Source: Todiramphus chloris collaris (lineage: Eukaryota > Chordata > Aves > Coraciiformes > Alcedinidae). Taken from it: a stretch of 64,000 nucleotides of DNA. Location: NCBI GenBank assembly GCA_025345505.1, contig JANVCC010000076.1, positions 7,613,577-7,677,576 of the forward strand, in the 5' to 3' direction. The translations under genes were made by a program, and so were the position numbers. Below the pieces are notes generated by a model. That model was not told the DNA's origin, made no database searches, and saw nothing but the letters and a program-made list of their open reading frames with translations. Below, in pieces: positions 12,346-24,898 of this stretch (position 1 is the stretch's first letter; each line of letters starts with the position of its first letter).

Positions 12346-15300
12346 GCTACCAAAAGAATATTTATTTGAGCAAGCTGTTAGGCAAAGGAAGGAAAGCAGC
12401 AAAAAGCAAATAAGCAATCACTCTCCTGACATCTGTGGTCTCCAAAATGAAATCATGGCACAGCCCCAACAGAAGCATGGTCTTGTTATCCCTGCCTGGG
12501 GATTTCTGATACTTAAAATTTCAGATCAATGTCTTTTTAAAGGTAGTAATTATTTCTCCCAGATAATGGTGGGAATGCTGCACCTAAACAAATTTTGCAG
12601 TCTGACTCTATGGTATCTAAACACAGGAGCAGATGCCCTTGAGTTCCATCATTTCATTTCATGGTCAGAAAGTGAGTGGTTCCACCACATTTCTTGTGCA
12701 GTTCTCCTGTATAGAAGTGTTTTAACAGGCTTGATATATCTTTGATGCACTGAAATCATTGAGGACACACAGTGGAGTTGATTTGCATATGTACATATTA
12801 AGATATGGTTTTCAGAAAGAGCAGCAAACGATGACAAATGAAACCTGGGCATCTGGTAGCCTTGCTTATAAGGAATCACACCTTTAGAAGGACTTGTTAA
12901 GAGTCATCCTGAATGATCATGGCACACATGTTCTACACCCATGAATTAGAACCAAAGTCATCCTCTTTGGTTGTTCTCATTCCTGAGCCAAGAGTTCAAG
13001 GACTGCCTGAAAGGAGAACTGGAGTGGTTAGTGGTGCTGCCATGCCACAAAACTTCTATATATATGGTCAGGGCAGCTGAAGAACATCAAACATGCTCGT
13101 TTGTACTTGCAAGCACTGCATGGCTGCAAGAAACCCATGTGTCCTGTTGCAGAATAAGCAGTGCTGAAGCCAGGCAAAAGGGATGCTAAAACCAGATAGT
13201 GAGCTTTGCACTTAATGTAAAATAGAGAAAGGGGAACAAAGGTTTTGTATGAGAGAACAAAAAAAAAAGATTAATAGTTTGTGAATGGTCTAATGCTGAG
13301 GACCAATCTTCCTAGCTATCAGTGGCTGAGATGAGCATAACATAACTAGGCTGGAACTGCAACTGGAGAGTAAAAACTCAGACAAACTGCTGAAAAATCC
13401 AGCATAAACTATCAGCAAAGCAACAGGAATCTGCTAAATAAAGCAAGTCACCCAGTCCCAACTGCAATTTACATGGGATAGATTAAGATCTGTCATGACA
13501 GAGAATGCAAAATGATGGGGAGGGGAGAAACAAACAAAAAAACCCACAACAAAACAAATAAAAATCCCACCAACGCACACAGAAAAAAAAACCCAAACCA
13601 AAACACCAAACAAACCACCTAGAGAGAAATTTGTGAAGCCCAGAAGCTGAAGTCCACACAAACAGCACATGGAACTACACATGCTGGGACAACGCCAACA
13701 AAAACAATGCTTTTCTGCACTGTGCAGGCAACCCACTCACCTTGTTCTTTATAGGCATTATTCCCACCCCCATCACTTAGACAGAAGAGTCCTAAGCCAG
13801 CATGTGTCATCAAACCTCTTTTCATTGATCTTCCAAGAAATATCTACCTCCTCCTCTAAATCTGTTCTCTCAGCTCACTCTCAATGTTGCCAACAGCCAA
13901 ACACCAAAACATACCTTAGCTCCTTCAGCAGTCTCAATCATTTTACGTTAAATAGGATGCGCTTAATTTGCTGTTGAATTGCATCTTTCCCAGTTGCTTC
14001 TAACAACACAATTCCCCAAAAATGGGGAATTTCTCATATTATGTTTACCTTGGTAGTTGTAACTGCACCAGAACCAACAGCCTATCAGCCAAACACAAAA
14101 AAGGAAAAGTTTATTGTTTACTGTGTTTAAAGTTAAAACTAGGCAACCAGGATCAATTTTGTAATAGGTGATTATGATGCTAATCACCTTTATAACAACC
14201 CGATTTTATAACTAAAGCAAGACCTGTTTCTGATGTGAGCCCTCGGCTCCAGTGTATGCTCCAAAACACTGAGTGAAGTCATGGAAACCAATCATCCTAA
14301 CAGAGCAGGCAGAAAACCACAATTTCAAAAATACTGGGCTACATCTTGAAAACACAGAAACTTCCACTTGAGTAACCAACCATGGTTTTGAGAGGGAAAA
14401 AAACCCCAACAACGACAAAAAAAACCTATGTTGTATAAATGTTGGTTAGAATGGTGACCTAAAACTTGGTGGGTGGGAGGGTGGGATACAGATAGGAAGA
14501 GGCCCCCCCACCCCAGCAAGAGCAGAACACATCCCTGAGTGCTTTCTGGACATGAAAAATCCCTTTTCCATAGCTCTGCTCAACTATCTGCTGCAGTCCA
14601 AGAGAGACACAGATCTCAAAGTGAGACATTCTGGCTTAAAATTTGTTATATAGAAATCACTGTTTTAAAAATTTCTACTAGTCTTTGTTTTTCTAAGGTG
14701 TATCCCCCCCAATAAAAACAGCCTTGCAATCTATAGGAGACACGGCAAAATGTCCTAAAAAACAGGATATTCTTCTACCCAACAATCTACTGAACAGGGC
14801 ACCCTTTTTTGTGAAGTTTGTGAGCTTCTCCTAAGCATCTCTTGCCCTCAAGCCCCAAGCAGCTTTAATTCATAAGCACATTTAAGCTACTAAGCTAATA
14901 TGAAACACTCCCTTTCCCCTTTTATTTCAGTTTCTTTACTGACTGATTTTCCCATACATCTATATCAATCAGTCTAAGAGTGTTAACATAAAACTCTGAA
15001 ACAGAGGGGCAAACATAAATAAGCCATACTTGCCAGAATCAAAACTTAACATCTGTTTTCTCTGTTTGCATTCAGTTTTCATGCTTTACCACACCCAACT
15101 TTGAAGTTCAAACACTATTTCCTCCCCTTTCCTCCTCCTACTCTGTTGTTCTTGCCCTAGTCCAGCAGCTCTCATTTTAGTAAAAGCAATGAGACTGCCA
15201 GCTTCCAGGTTGAGAACTTTTACTCCTACTCCTTCCCAAAGTCCATATGAAAAATCACAGATACGCTAACTCTGTTGGAGAGGTTGACTTCTCAACCAAA

Positions 15301-15670
15301 ACTGCGAAAACCCAGCAAATTTTCTAGTATGTACTAAGATCTTAAGAAGGAACGTGTTACTGCTGGTTTTCTAGACTTGGTGAAACACTTAAGTAAACTA
15401 CTGAAATCCCACCACTCTCAATGAGGGCCATGCATCTACGGGACGAGTCCCTGGGCCAAACAAAGCACAGTGGGTTTAGCAGGAACAACGCAAAACCCCT
15501 GCTTTGCTGTGTGATACACAAAAGCACATCATCCAGGCAGCATGATGTGTGTGTGACACCAGTGATGTTCCATACCTAACACTGCAAACAGTGTTACGCT
15601 CATTCAAACTATTCCAGATCAACCAAAAAGAAAGAGAAGCAACCTCCTAATAAGTGGCTTTACAGGCAAT
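12346..15670. other. Non-coding stretch with A/C-rich low complexity
   Basis: No gene recognised. Low-complexity DNA at 13528-13620 (A runs broken by CC/CCC) and 14396-14425 gives long but meaningless frames on the opposite strand. Confidence 0.5.
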
Positions 15671-15840
15671 CGTCCTGGAATGGGCTGCCCAGGGAGGTGG
15701 CTGAGTCCCCATCCCTGGATGTGTTTAAACATCGCTTGGATGTGGTGTTTGGGTCTAGGGGTGAACTTGTAGAGTAGGGCTAATGGTTGGACATGATGAT
15801 CCCAAGGGTCTGTTCCAACCTGAGTGATTCTGTGATTCTG
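15671..15840 (+). mobile_element. CR1 LINE 3' end
   Basis: Contains 'gggctgcccagggaggtgg', 'tccccatccctggatgtg', 'tggttggacatgatgatccc' and ends in the duplicated CR1 octamer 'gattctgtgattctg'. Strongly 5'-truncated (about 170 bp). Confidence 0.9.
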
Positions 15841-16295
15841 TCCCTAGCTGTTTGCAGCGTGTAGCCTGTGATAAAACTCAGTAATTCCATTCAGCACAGA
15901 CATGCTCTGTGAAACAAGGACACACCACTGTCAGAAAATCCCCCCCAAAAAAGACTGTTAAAATGTAACTTCTGACACGCTTTCTTAAGTAAACAGCTAG
16001 CAAAAAGTTAAGTCTCTGAAGGCATAAACACTGTGACAAGACTCAGAAAAATGTGACATTTGAGTGTCTTCTCAACATCAGTTCAGACTATGCAAACCCC
16101 TTATATTTAAATAGTTTCCTCCAAAGTAAAAGGAGTAGTAGTAAAGCAAACAAGACCTTCCATTTTCTTTGTCTACTTCTAATTAGATTTTAGGAGTAAC
16201 TAAATTCCAGTGAGCACTTTCAAAATTCAGAGGACTCACACCAATCACAGAGTCCTGAAATACCGAGATGAAAGGAAATTTCTCTCTTAAAAGAT

Positions 16296-16350
16296 TTATG
16301 GGGTTTGAGGGACCTTTAAGGATCATCTAGTCCAGCTCTCCTGAAACCCA
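16296..16350 (-). mobile_element. Probable old CR1 fragment
   Basis: 'gacctttaaggatcatct' then 'agtccagctctcct' is the complement of a CR1 3' end. Very short and diverged. Confidence 0.45.
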
Positions 16351-16399
16351 GTAGTGAGAAGAGTCTGCTACTGCCTCCATCTAGAGAGGGGACATCATG

Positions 16400-18504
16400 G
16401 TCAACTCAACACCTTTAATGAGAATTATGTAAAACAAACCCAGGAATATATCAATTATTTGTTACATTTTTCCATTTCCTGAGTTGTTTGTCTGGGGTTT
16501 TTTAATGGTTGAAGCTGGATTTATGTACATCATTTATCTTCCTCTATAAAACTTGCTTCTGGTTTGTTAGGATAAACCATAAGCAGCCAGAATATGAGAA
16601 AATGGGGAACTTTCCAACAGCTAAAAAATTAGTTAATAGAAAGTTAGTTAAGTGAACCATTGCTCAGTCTGCTCAGTCATTAAGTTAAGACAGAACATAC
16701 TGATAAGATGAAAAAAAGCTGCTTATTAACTCATTTAACACTTCATTAGCCCAATGCTGTATTTTTGTGGTATGTCTATGGCATAAACCAAATTTCGCAC
16801 TCTACGTGTTTGTGAGATTTTATTTTCTTTTTTTTAAAGCAAGTTAAATTCTATGGTGGGATATTCTAGACAGTAGCCTTAATGGTAGAAAAAAATAAAT
16901 AAATTTAAAATTAATCTTAAACTAAGCTCTAAAATCCAAAATTAAGGTACCTAAAAAACATCTGTATTTCATAATAATGAGGAATATCAAGTCTAAAATA
17001 ATAAAAGCTACTAATAAGTTTCAAATGCTAGGTCAAAGCCTTACCTGTCTAAAAAGGGATGTTAGGCTATTATTTTTTTTTTAATCTTGGTCACATCACA
17101 ATGCTATTAATTACCATTCACTTGAGCAGATATTCTTTACTAAACTAGAAGATGAATTAAATGTTCTTGCCCAACATTAGGCACCTGTCCAAAGGAAGAT
17201 GACTATAAATCCTGTGGTATCATCTTAACAGAGAACACAAAGGATGGGGATGTACGGACAACTGTCAATACCTATCTTAAATGAAGATACGAGAAGGAAT
17301 AAATAAGTAACAGTTTAAGATCTTAGCGACTGCAATCCCATATGCTCCACGTGCACTGTTGGGGGTGGGGAATAAATGTTTTATCCTACAAAGAGGGAAC
17401 AGCCTTTATCAACTATTAATCAGACAGTGTAAAAAATGTGTATTAGAGTGAAAGTATTTTAAAGCATCGGCATCTCCCATCCCTGTCACTGCCAGATAAA
17501 ACCAAACCACCCCATAATTTTTCCACATATATCATCAGACTTGACTATCCTGCAACAGCAGAGTATTTCTCACTTATTTACAGCATCTTGTCTCCTTTAG
17601 CTCCCAAGGTACTTCTAAATGCTGCCCTGCCTAATCATTTCTTACATATTTTGTATCTATGGATGTGTTTTCCACTATACATAACACTTCCCATTTGTCT
17701 TCACACAACTTTATATTTTTTCTATTCAGGTCATTTCTCCCCATAAATGTGAAGAAAATGTTAGATCCTAGTTCTATCTTTCCACAGCACCCAGTATTCC
17801 TCATGAGATGATGTAAAGTATATCAGTTACTACTTTGCAAACATTATTAATCAAAACACTTTATCAGAGGAAAGATAAACTTTTCTGCTTCTTTAATTAC
17901 TAGTAATACATTTTTCACCACAATGCTGACCAGGCATAAAGAACACGGATTAGGGTCTCACTGTGCTAAACACTACGCAACAAACAACATGGCATTTAGT
18001 TTAGGTAGGCACTGGGACAACAAGCGGATACAGACCAACAGCCAAAATAAATCCTTCAGAGTGGATTTTTGACTTTCTGTGTCTCAGCACATCACTGGTC
18101 TGAGGTAACGAAATTCACACATACAGAACAGAAACCCAAGAGAAGCTACTGTGTGAACTTGCAGTCTACGTACCCTCACTTTTTTTGTGAAAGACTCCTC
18201 AGGAAATCTGCCTCATATTTGTAAATGGAGAATTCAGGTGAGAGACTGAGACCAGGCAGTTATATAACTGACAGACAGCACACACCAAAATAAAACCATG
18301 TTTTGTGCAATGAAGGGCACAACACTGCTAACGTAGATACCCCTGAGGTTGTGAAGCACAAACATCACACTGATGGACTCCTATCACATCACATGCTGTC
18401 CTGGAAGTGGGCTACATGCCCTTTCACCTCTGGTCAATTCAAATTTACCAGAATAAGATTGTTGTTTATGATACCCAACATGCCTAAGAAAAGTTTTTGC
18501 AGAT
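16400..18504. other. AT-rich non-coding stretch
   Basis: No gene, RNA or repeat recognised on either strand. Confidence 0.5.
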
Positions 18505-19078
18505 GATGATGTGGGCAGCAGGTCAGGGAGGGGATCCTGCCCCTCTGCTCCACCATGGGGAGACCCCCCTGCAGCGCTGGGTCCAGCTCTGGAGTCCTCA
18601 GCACAGGAGAGACAGGGACCTGTTGGAGCGGGGCCAGAGGAGGCCACAGCCATGATGGGAGGGCTGGAACCCCTCTGCTGGGAGGCCAGGATGAGGGAGC
18701 TGGGGTTGTCCAGCCTGGAGAAGAGAAGGCTCTGGGGAGACCTTCTTTTGGCCTTTCAGTGCTTAAAGGGGTCTGTCAGAAAGATGGGGACAGACTTTTT
18801 TTAGCAGGGTCTGTTGCGACAAGACAAGGAGTGATGGTTTTAAACTAAAAAAGGAAGATTTAGACTAGAGAGGGAAAGAAATTTTCTATGCCGAAGGTAG
18901 TGAGAGCCTGGCCCAGGTTTCCCAGAGAGGTGGTCGATGCCCTATCACTGGAACCATTCCAGGTGAGGTTGGCCAGGGCTCTGAGCAACCTGCTCCAGTT
19001 GCAGATGTCCCTGCTCAGTGCAGGGGGGTTAGTCTAAGTGACCTTTAAAGGTCCCTTCCAATGCCTAGCATTCTATAC
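18505..19078 (+). mobile_element. CR1 LINE fragment with 3' end
   Basis: Carries 'ctgggtccagctctggagtc', 'agcctggagaagagaaggct', 'gatggttttaaact', the 'gaagatttagac' block and 'gtgacctttaaaggtccctt', ending 'cattctata'. The two ~97-codon frames inside are remnants or shadows and contain no intact reverse transcriptase. It belongs to the same subfamily as 33262, 51742 and 59971. Confidence 0.93.
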
Positions 19079-19309
19079 TGGTAATGTTTATATACCTACC
19101 CCAAGTACATCCATTTCCAGTACAGAAACAGCCAGCCTATGGACGACTAGCACAGACCAGCTTCAGAACAGGGAGGAATGATTCACAGTATTTTTTCAGC
19201 TATATACACGCTTTAGACAAAACAGGTTTAATAGGATCAGAAGACTGAATCTAATTCATCACCTCTTAGGTATATAGCATATAGTGCAAAGAAAGCTTTT
19301 ATCCTTTGG

Positions 19310-19330
19310 AAAAAAAAAAAAAAAAAAAAA
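19310..19330 (+). repeat. Poly-A run (A21)
   Basis: Twenty-one consecutive A, not attached to an obvious retroposon. Confidence 0.9.
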
Positions 19331-19498
19331 TCCTATCAGCAGTTCATTGCTAGCTGTCCATTAAAGTCTATGATCACAACGCTTAGCATTATGTGCTGGG
19401 GGGTTGTTTATCTTAGAGTTTTGTTTTAATTGGTTGCATGGGGGAGGGGGGGGGTGTTAAGTATTCCCAATGCTAGATCAACATGAATGGAAACACCC

Positions 19499-19758
19499 AG
19501 AACCACAGAATGGTTGAGGATGGAAGCCCCTTCTGAAGATCATCTAAATTGGACCCCCCTGCTCAAGCAGAGCCACCTAGAGCAGGCTGTCCAGGGCTAT
19601 GTCTAGGTGGTTTCTAGTATCTCCAAGGAGACTCTACAACCTCTCTGGGCATCTCCTTGGGGAATCATCTCCCAGTTAGAAGCATCATCTTATGAGAAAT
19701 GAGAAATTCCAGCATTTCAATTTCGTGACCATTTCCCCTTGTCCTTTCACTGGGCACC
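19499..19758 (-). mobile_element. CR1 LINE 3' fragment
   Basis: Complementary CR1: 'agaaccacagaatggttgag', 'gatcatctaaattggacccc', 'ctctctgggcatctcc', 'ccccttgtcctttcactgg'. It lies 420 bp from the plus-oriented CR1 at 18505-19078, so the two form a divergent inverted pair. Confidence 0.88.
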
Positions 19759-19759
19759 A

Positions 19760-21199
19760 CCTACAAGCATCTGATTCATCTGCTTTGTTCTCTCCCACCA
19801 ATAATCATACATATTGGCATCCTCTGTTAGGAAAAGTGAAAATTCTGAGTGCAGAAAGAATGCAGTGCAGCAGGCTTAATAAAAAACATTGCTGCCCTCA
19901 TTTTGCATTCTCAATTCCCATGATGATTTCCGTATTTTAAAACTAATTGCAATAAATAGGAAGTTTGTTATTGGACATTTTGTTCAGTTCTTCTGAAACC
20001 AAATTCTTCTTCCAAGGGCCTCTCCGTATATAAAGCTGCATTATAAACAGGTTTGGGTGGTAGTTTTTGTTGAGGTTTTTTTGTTGGGTTTTTTTGGTTG
20101 GGTTTTTTTTTTTGGCTCATGTGAGCTTTAAATGACAGAAACATTGGAGGAGGATAAAGAAATCATATGTTTTTTTCTCCCATATTACCAAGAACGCCCA
20201 CATGAAGAAATTTAAACACATTTTCCTAAGCAGGTCTGTGTGACTTCAGGATCTCTGTGATAGATGTCCATCATCTGAGATAAGAAGGGAAACGTTCAGT
20301 AACTGTGTTGCTTCAGATTGTGTGCTCCCAGACCCTTCTCACTCAGCAACGTGAAGATGTGCAAGTTCAGCCTCGTGTGAGGGTTCCTGATACACTGGGC
20401 CAAGACATGGCAATTAGAGCCTGCAAAATTAGACTTCTTGGGTAGTAAATACATAAAGGAGATCCTGTTCCTTCGTTGAGTGCCTTTGATAATCACTCCT
20501 GCTTCCAGAGATGATCCCAGCATGACACCTAGTGGCAGCAGCTTATTTAACCCCATCGGTGCCTTTCTGAAATAATATCAAATATCCAGTTACTGTTTAT
20601 TTCCTCATACTTTTTTTTATTCTGTTTCTGATCACACTTGCAGGGAACAGGAATTGCTCAAGTAAATCATCTTTCACGAGGCTGTAACACTCTCTTCATG
20701 TTGAGGTTTAATAGCACGTGCAGACTTTCTAAAAAGTGCTTCACTTCCGTAACTTGAAAGGAGAGCTATGAAAATATTTAGACAACTAATTCTGGCTCAC
20801 TAAAGCAGGACATCCTGACATGCAGCCTGAGATACTGCACACTAAAAGATGTATGTGAACTATAATTTCTATAGATAGGTGTTAAAGGCGTTACCTGTAA
20901 CATAATAGGTGTTAGGTTATTGATACACACACTTAGGACTGTAACCTTTTAAGCAACACTAATACATATTGCTTTTTATGGCCCAATATCTGCTTTTTTT
21001 CCCAACTGGTATTTTGATTTCTGTTTTTAATCCTCTCAGAGGGGAGAGAAAAAAAAAAAGATAATTAATATGCTGGAGTTCATCTCTTAGATTAGTATAA
21101 ATTCAGTATGTCCATTAATGATGTGAAGGGAAAGAAACTTACTATCCAAAAATTGCAGGCCATTATTATTTGACATGCAGTTAAAGTTGTGTTGCCTGT
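19760..21199. other. Non-coding stretch with T/G-rich low complexity
   Basis: A degenerate 'gttgggttttttt' tandem at about 20045-20114 is the only structure seen. No gene recognised. Confidence 0.5.
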
Positions 21200-22278
21200 T
21201 GTATTGGGTTTGTATCGCCAGCTTTCAGTGGTGGGGTGGCTACAGCGGTGACAGCTATGAGAAGCTGCCAGAAACTTCCCCCATGTCCAGCAGTGCCAAT
21301 GTCAGTCAACTCCAAGACAGACCCACTGCTGGCCAAGGCCAAGCCCATCAGTGATGGAGGTAGTGCCTCTGGGATAATGCATTTAAGAAGGGGAATAAAA
21401 AAAAAATCCTGCTCTGCAAACCCAGCAACAGAGACAGGAAGTAGAGTATGTGAGAGAAACAGCTCTAGGAACACCAACAAGGTGAACAAGGAGGGAGAGA
21501 ATGTCTTCCAGGCACTGGAGCAGGGATTGCCTGTGGTGAAGCCCAGGGTGATTCAGACAGAGTGTCCCTCCAGAGCCCATGAAGGTGACCAGTGGAGCAG
21601 ATACCCAACTGCAACCAACAGAGGACCCCACACTGGAGCAAAGGGATGCACCTGAAGGAGGCTGCAACCTCATGGGAAGCCTGCACTAGAGCAGGCTCCT
21701 GTGGACCCAAGGAGAGAGAAGATCATTCTAGAGCAGGTTTGCTGGTAGGAATTGTGACCCCGTGGGGGATCCACACTGGAGCAGTTTATGAACAACTTCA
21801 GCCCACGGGAAGGACTCACATTGGAAGAGTTTGTGGAGAACAGTCTCCTGTGGGACTGACCCCAGGCTGGAGCAGGGCAAGAGTGTGAGGAGCCCTCCCC
21901 CTGAGAAGAAAGGAGCAGCAGAGACACGGTGTGATGAACTGACCACAGCCCCCATTCCCCACCCCACTGCACCTCTGTTGGGGGAGGAGGTAGAGAAATA
22001 GAGTGAAGTTGAGCCTGGGAAGAAGGGAGGAGTGAGGGGAAGATGTTTTAAGATTCAGTTTCTATTTCTCATTACCCTACTCTGATTTACTTGGTACATT
22101 AATTTCCCTGTGTCGAGTGCATTTTGCCCATGACAGGAACCGGAGAGTAATCTCTCCCTGTCCTTATCTTGACCCATGAGCCTTTCATTATATTTTCTCT
22201 CCCCAATCCAGCTGAGATGGGGAGTGACAGAGCAGCTCTGGTGGGCATCTGGCATCCAGCCAGGGCCAACCCGCCCCA
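21200..22278 (+). mobile_element. Complete solo LTR of an avian ERV, 1.08 kb
   Basis: Runs from TGTATTGGG to ...CCGCCCCA (TG...CA). Flanks are 'cctgt' (21195-21199) and 'gctgt' (22279-22283), four of five bases shared, consistent with a decayed 5-bp target duplication. The middle (about 21550-21880) holds several degenerate copies of a ~50-60 bp unit with a 'cac(a/g)ctggagcag' core. A TATA-like 'catttaagaagg' occurs near 21380. The 139-codon frame at 21236-21655 and the overlapping minus-strand frames lie wholly inside the LTR and are not genes. The family is recalled from general knowledge of bird LTRs, not searched. Confidence 0.88.
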
Positions 22279-22283
22279 GCTGT

Positions 22284-22870
22284 AATCGAAGCAATACTGC
22301 TCCTATCAGCAACAGGGATGAGCAAAAGGCTATTGCAAGCACATCACTTCTGTTTCCTTCAAACAAAAATTAAAAATTAAATTAAATAAATAAAATAATA
22401 ATTAAAAAACCAACAACAATCACAGCAGCACTAAAGCAAGACTCATTAATATCATTAAGTTTCCAGGTGAGAAGAGGATCTCACAGTATCATTCCCTCTA
22501 CAGAGGACAGGAATTAATATAAAAAAAAATTAATTTCAAACTACACATTCTCAAAATTTGGGAAATACGTTCTTAGACCGCAGTTATGTCCTTGAGGCTC
22601 AAGGTTCCTTATTAGCATATGCAAATATGCTTATAGAGTAGAAGGAAAAAATCAACTAGAAATATTTCTTAAAAGCCAGCACTTTGCTATTTTTTTCATT
22701 AGTCTATTCCAAGGCCCCAAACACTAAATCGACAAAAGGAACTGAGTGACCTCATTTTTTGGTTTGAGTGGGTTGAGGGTTTTTTTCTTAGAACACTGGA
22801 GTTGAAAATCCCTTCAAAATACCAGCCAGGCTTTACGATTGTGTGCATCAGCCTTATTTATCCTAATTTG
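22284..22870. other. Non-coding stretch
   Basis: AT-rich; includes a short AAAT-type run at 22368-22410. No gene recognised. Confidence 0.5.
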
Positions 22871-22877
22871 TGCCTCT

Positions 22878-23160
22878 CCCATGCAGCAGTACCCAGGTCA
22901 GAGGAAGCTGTGCCTCCTCAGACTGGCTGCATTCTGAAGTGGCTTTGTTGCCTCAGAAGCGAAGGGGAAAGTCTCCTTTTCAGGGCACTGCCCTTCTACA
23001 AACTCCCAAGAAGATTATGAAAAAGAACAGCAGGAAAGCAGTCAATTTGCTAATGTCTAGTGACGTACAAAAACAGAAAACATCTGATATTACAGAGCCT
23101 TGTCAAACTGACAAAGAGAGGCGTAAAAAAACCCTCAATAGCTGGAAGCAGTCGTCGGTA
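22878..23160 (+). CDS. Possible internal coding exon, lysine-rich, unidentified
   Basis: A splice-acceptor-like tract, 'gcctctcccatgcag' ending at about 22887, precedes an open frame that stays open to TGA at 23173. The deduced residues are basic and low in hydrophobics (KKIMKKNSRKAV, then KERRKKTLNSWKQ), as in a disordered nuclear protein. About 61% of codons begin with a purine. A weak donor (tcg|gtaaaa) lies near 23157. Open frames of about 100 codons occur by chance roughly ten times in a window like this, so the case rests on composition plus the acceptor. No family recognised. Confidence 0.25.
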
Positions 23161-23179
23161 AAATTTAAACCTTGAAAAG

Positions 23180-24544
23180 GAAAAAAGGAACAATGCAAAT
23201 TGATGGTAGCAGTAAGTGAAAGTACTTCGAGATAGATTACTGAAGAAATAACAAATCTTTCACCACTGTTTAAATCAAGGTTGGCTGTCTTGCTAAATAA
23301 GATGCTACGAGTGTTAGGCATACAAGATACAATCACTACAAAATTCTATAAACAGGAGAAAGAATGGATATTAAAAACGTTTTTTAATCCTAAGACAAAT
23401 GAGGTTCTAGAACAGTCTTCCAACAGGAGTGCTGAAGCCCCAGCTTTTTTTTTTTTTTAATATATATATGAAAATTATTTTCGAAAAGTTTTTTACATAA
23501 AAGCAGGACTGGGTCTTCATGACTCCAAAGGCACCCTTCTTGTCATATACCAATGGTTTTAGATTTATTCATCTCCTTTTCGTGAGAAATTACAAAACCC
23601 AGTAATTATTAGGAAGGAATCATTTTGCTGCTGTTATGGATATTGAAAAAAAAATTCTCAAGCCTCAAACAAGTGTCAAACCCCGCAGCGTGAAACTCTC
23701 TGCACAAGCAGCACCTGGAGAGAAACATACGCCGAGGGCACACAACAACAAGAATCTTCTGCTTCAGGTCACATATTAAGAATATGAGAAGAGCTTTATG
23801 TACCCTGTGTCCTGTCTCTGAACAGTGACTAAAGACTCATGTCAAAAAAAAAAAAAAAAAAACCAAATTGAGTGATTCTTCCCCTGAAAACTCTTTGCCT
23901 TTAATAGAGAAAAGGTATTAGAAACAGAACCCAACTCTTCTCATTTTTGATCCAACACTTTAAAAAGATGATCCGCACAGCACATGATATTTTTTTGATA
24001 GAGAGCAAGTACCTATCTGTAGGAACAGTCTCATATAGAACATTTTAATTCTGGTAAGACAGAAATGCTGAAATGAGATAATTAATGAAACAATAATCTT
24101 CAAGAAATTGGGTAATACCGCTATTTAGGACTATTTTTAGTGCATTATTTGAGCTGGTTAACTCTCTAAAAACTCACTTAATTTCCTTAATTGTCTATTT
24201 TTAAATTATAATTTTAGCAAACCACTGAGCTGGCAAAGAGATCTCTATTCAGATCAATGCCTTTTACTTGAAGTTACTGCCAAGTGATTTTACCATCTGG
24301 ACATGTACCTCACTATCAAATGAGTCACCACCACCAAAATACTTAATTGGTGTCACATGAAGAGTTGCTTCAGGAGAAAAATAAATAAGGAAAAAAAAAG
24401 TTAATTTTTCACGAGTCCCTAAGCAAGATATGAGCTGTTGAATCCCCTTTTTGGAAGTTCATCTCATTTACTCTAAGTGAAGCTGAAAAGTATAGCCACT
24501 TCGCTTAAGCACACCAGCTGAATGAACTACCACCTTTGAGTTGT
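23180..24544. other. AT-rich non-coding stretch
   Basis: Includes a poly-A run at 23844-23862 and a TAAT-rich block at 24080-24300. No gene recognised. Confidence 0.5.
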
Positions 24545-24818
24545 GCCACAGTCCAGCACACAAGTCCACCACTAAACCATGTTCTTCAGCACAACATCTA
24601 CACATCCTTTAAACTCCTCCAGGGATGGGGACTCCACCATTGCCCTGGGCAGCCTGGGACAGCCCTTGACAACCCTTGTGGAGAAGAAATTGTCCATCAT
24701 GTCTAACCTAAACCTCCCCTGGTGTAATTTGAGGCTGTTTCCTCTTGTCCTGTTGCTTGTTCCTTGGGAGAAGAGATAGACTCCACCTAGCTCCAACCTG
24801 CTTTCAGGGAGTTGAAAG
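24545..24818 (-). mobile_element. CR1 LINE fragment
   Basis: Complement of the same CR1 subfamily as 63350-63948. Shared blocks include 'aaaccatgt', 'cagggatggggactccacca', 'ccctgggcagcctggg', 'gacaacccttgtg' and 'gtctaacctaaacctccc'. The extreme 3' octamers are missing. Confidence 0.9.
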
Positions 24819-24898
24819 GGATTCGTCAATAAAGTAACATATCAAAACATATTCTAGGTGGCAAAGTATATAAAGTATATATAAGCATATAAAGCCTC

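Noticed and set aside
12245..12745. 166-codon plus-strand ORF
   Set aside because: It crosses a G14 run, so the frame depends on an uncertain base count. Composition is that of random AT-rich DNA, and no motif is seen.
13434..13736. Cys/Phe/Gly/Val-rich minus-strand frames
   Set aside because: Translation of A/C-rich low-complexity DNA; the membrane-like look is an artefact.
21236..21655. 139-codon ORF and overlapping minus frames
   Set aside because: Wholly inside the 21200-22278 solo LTR.
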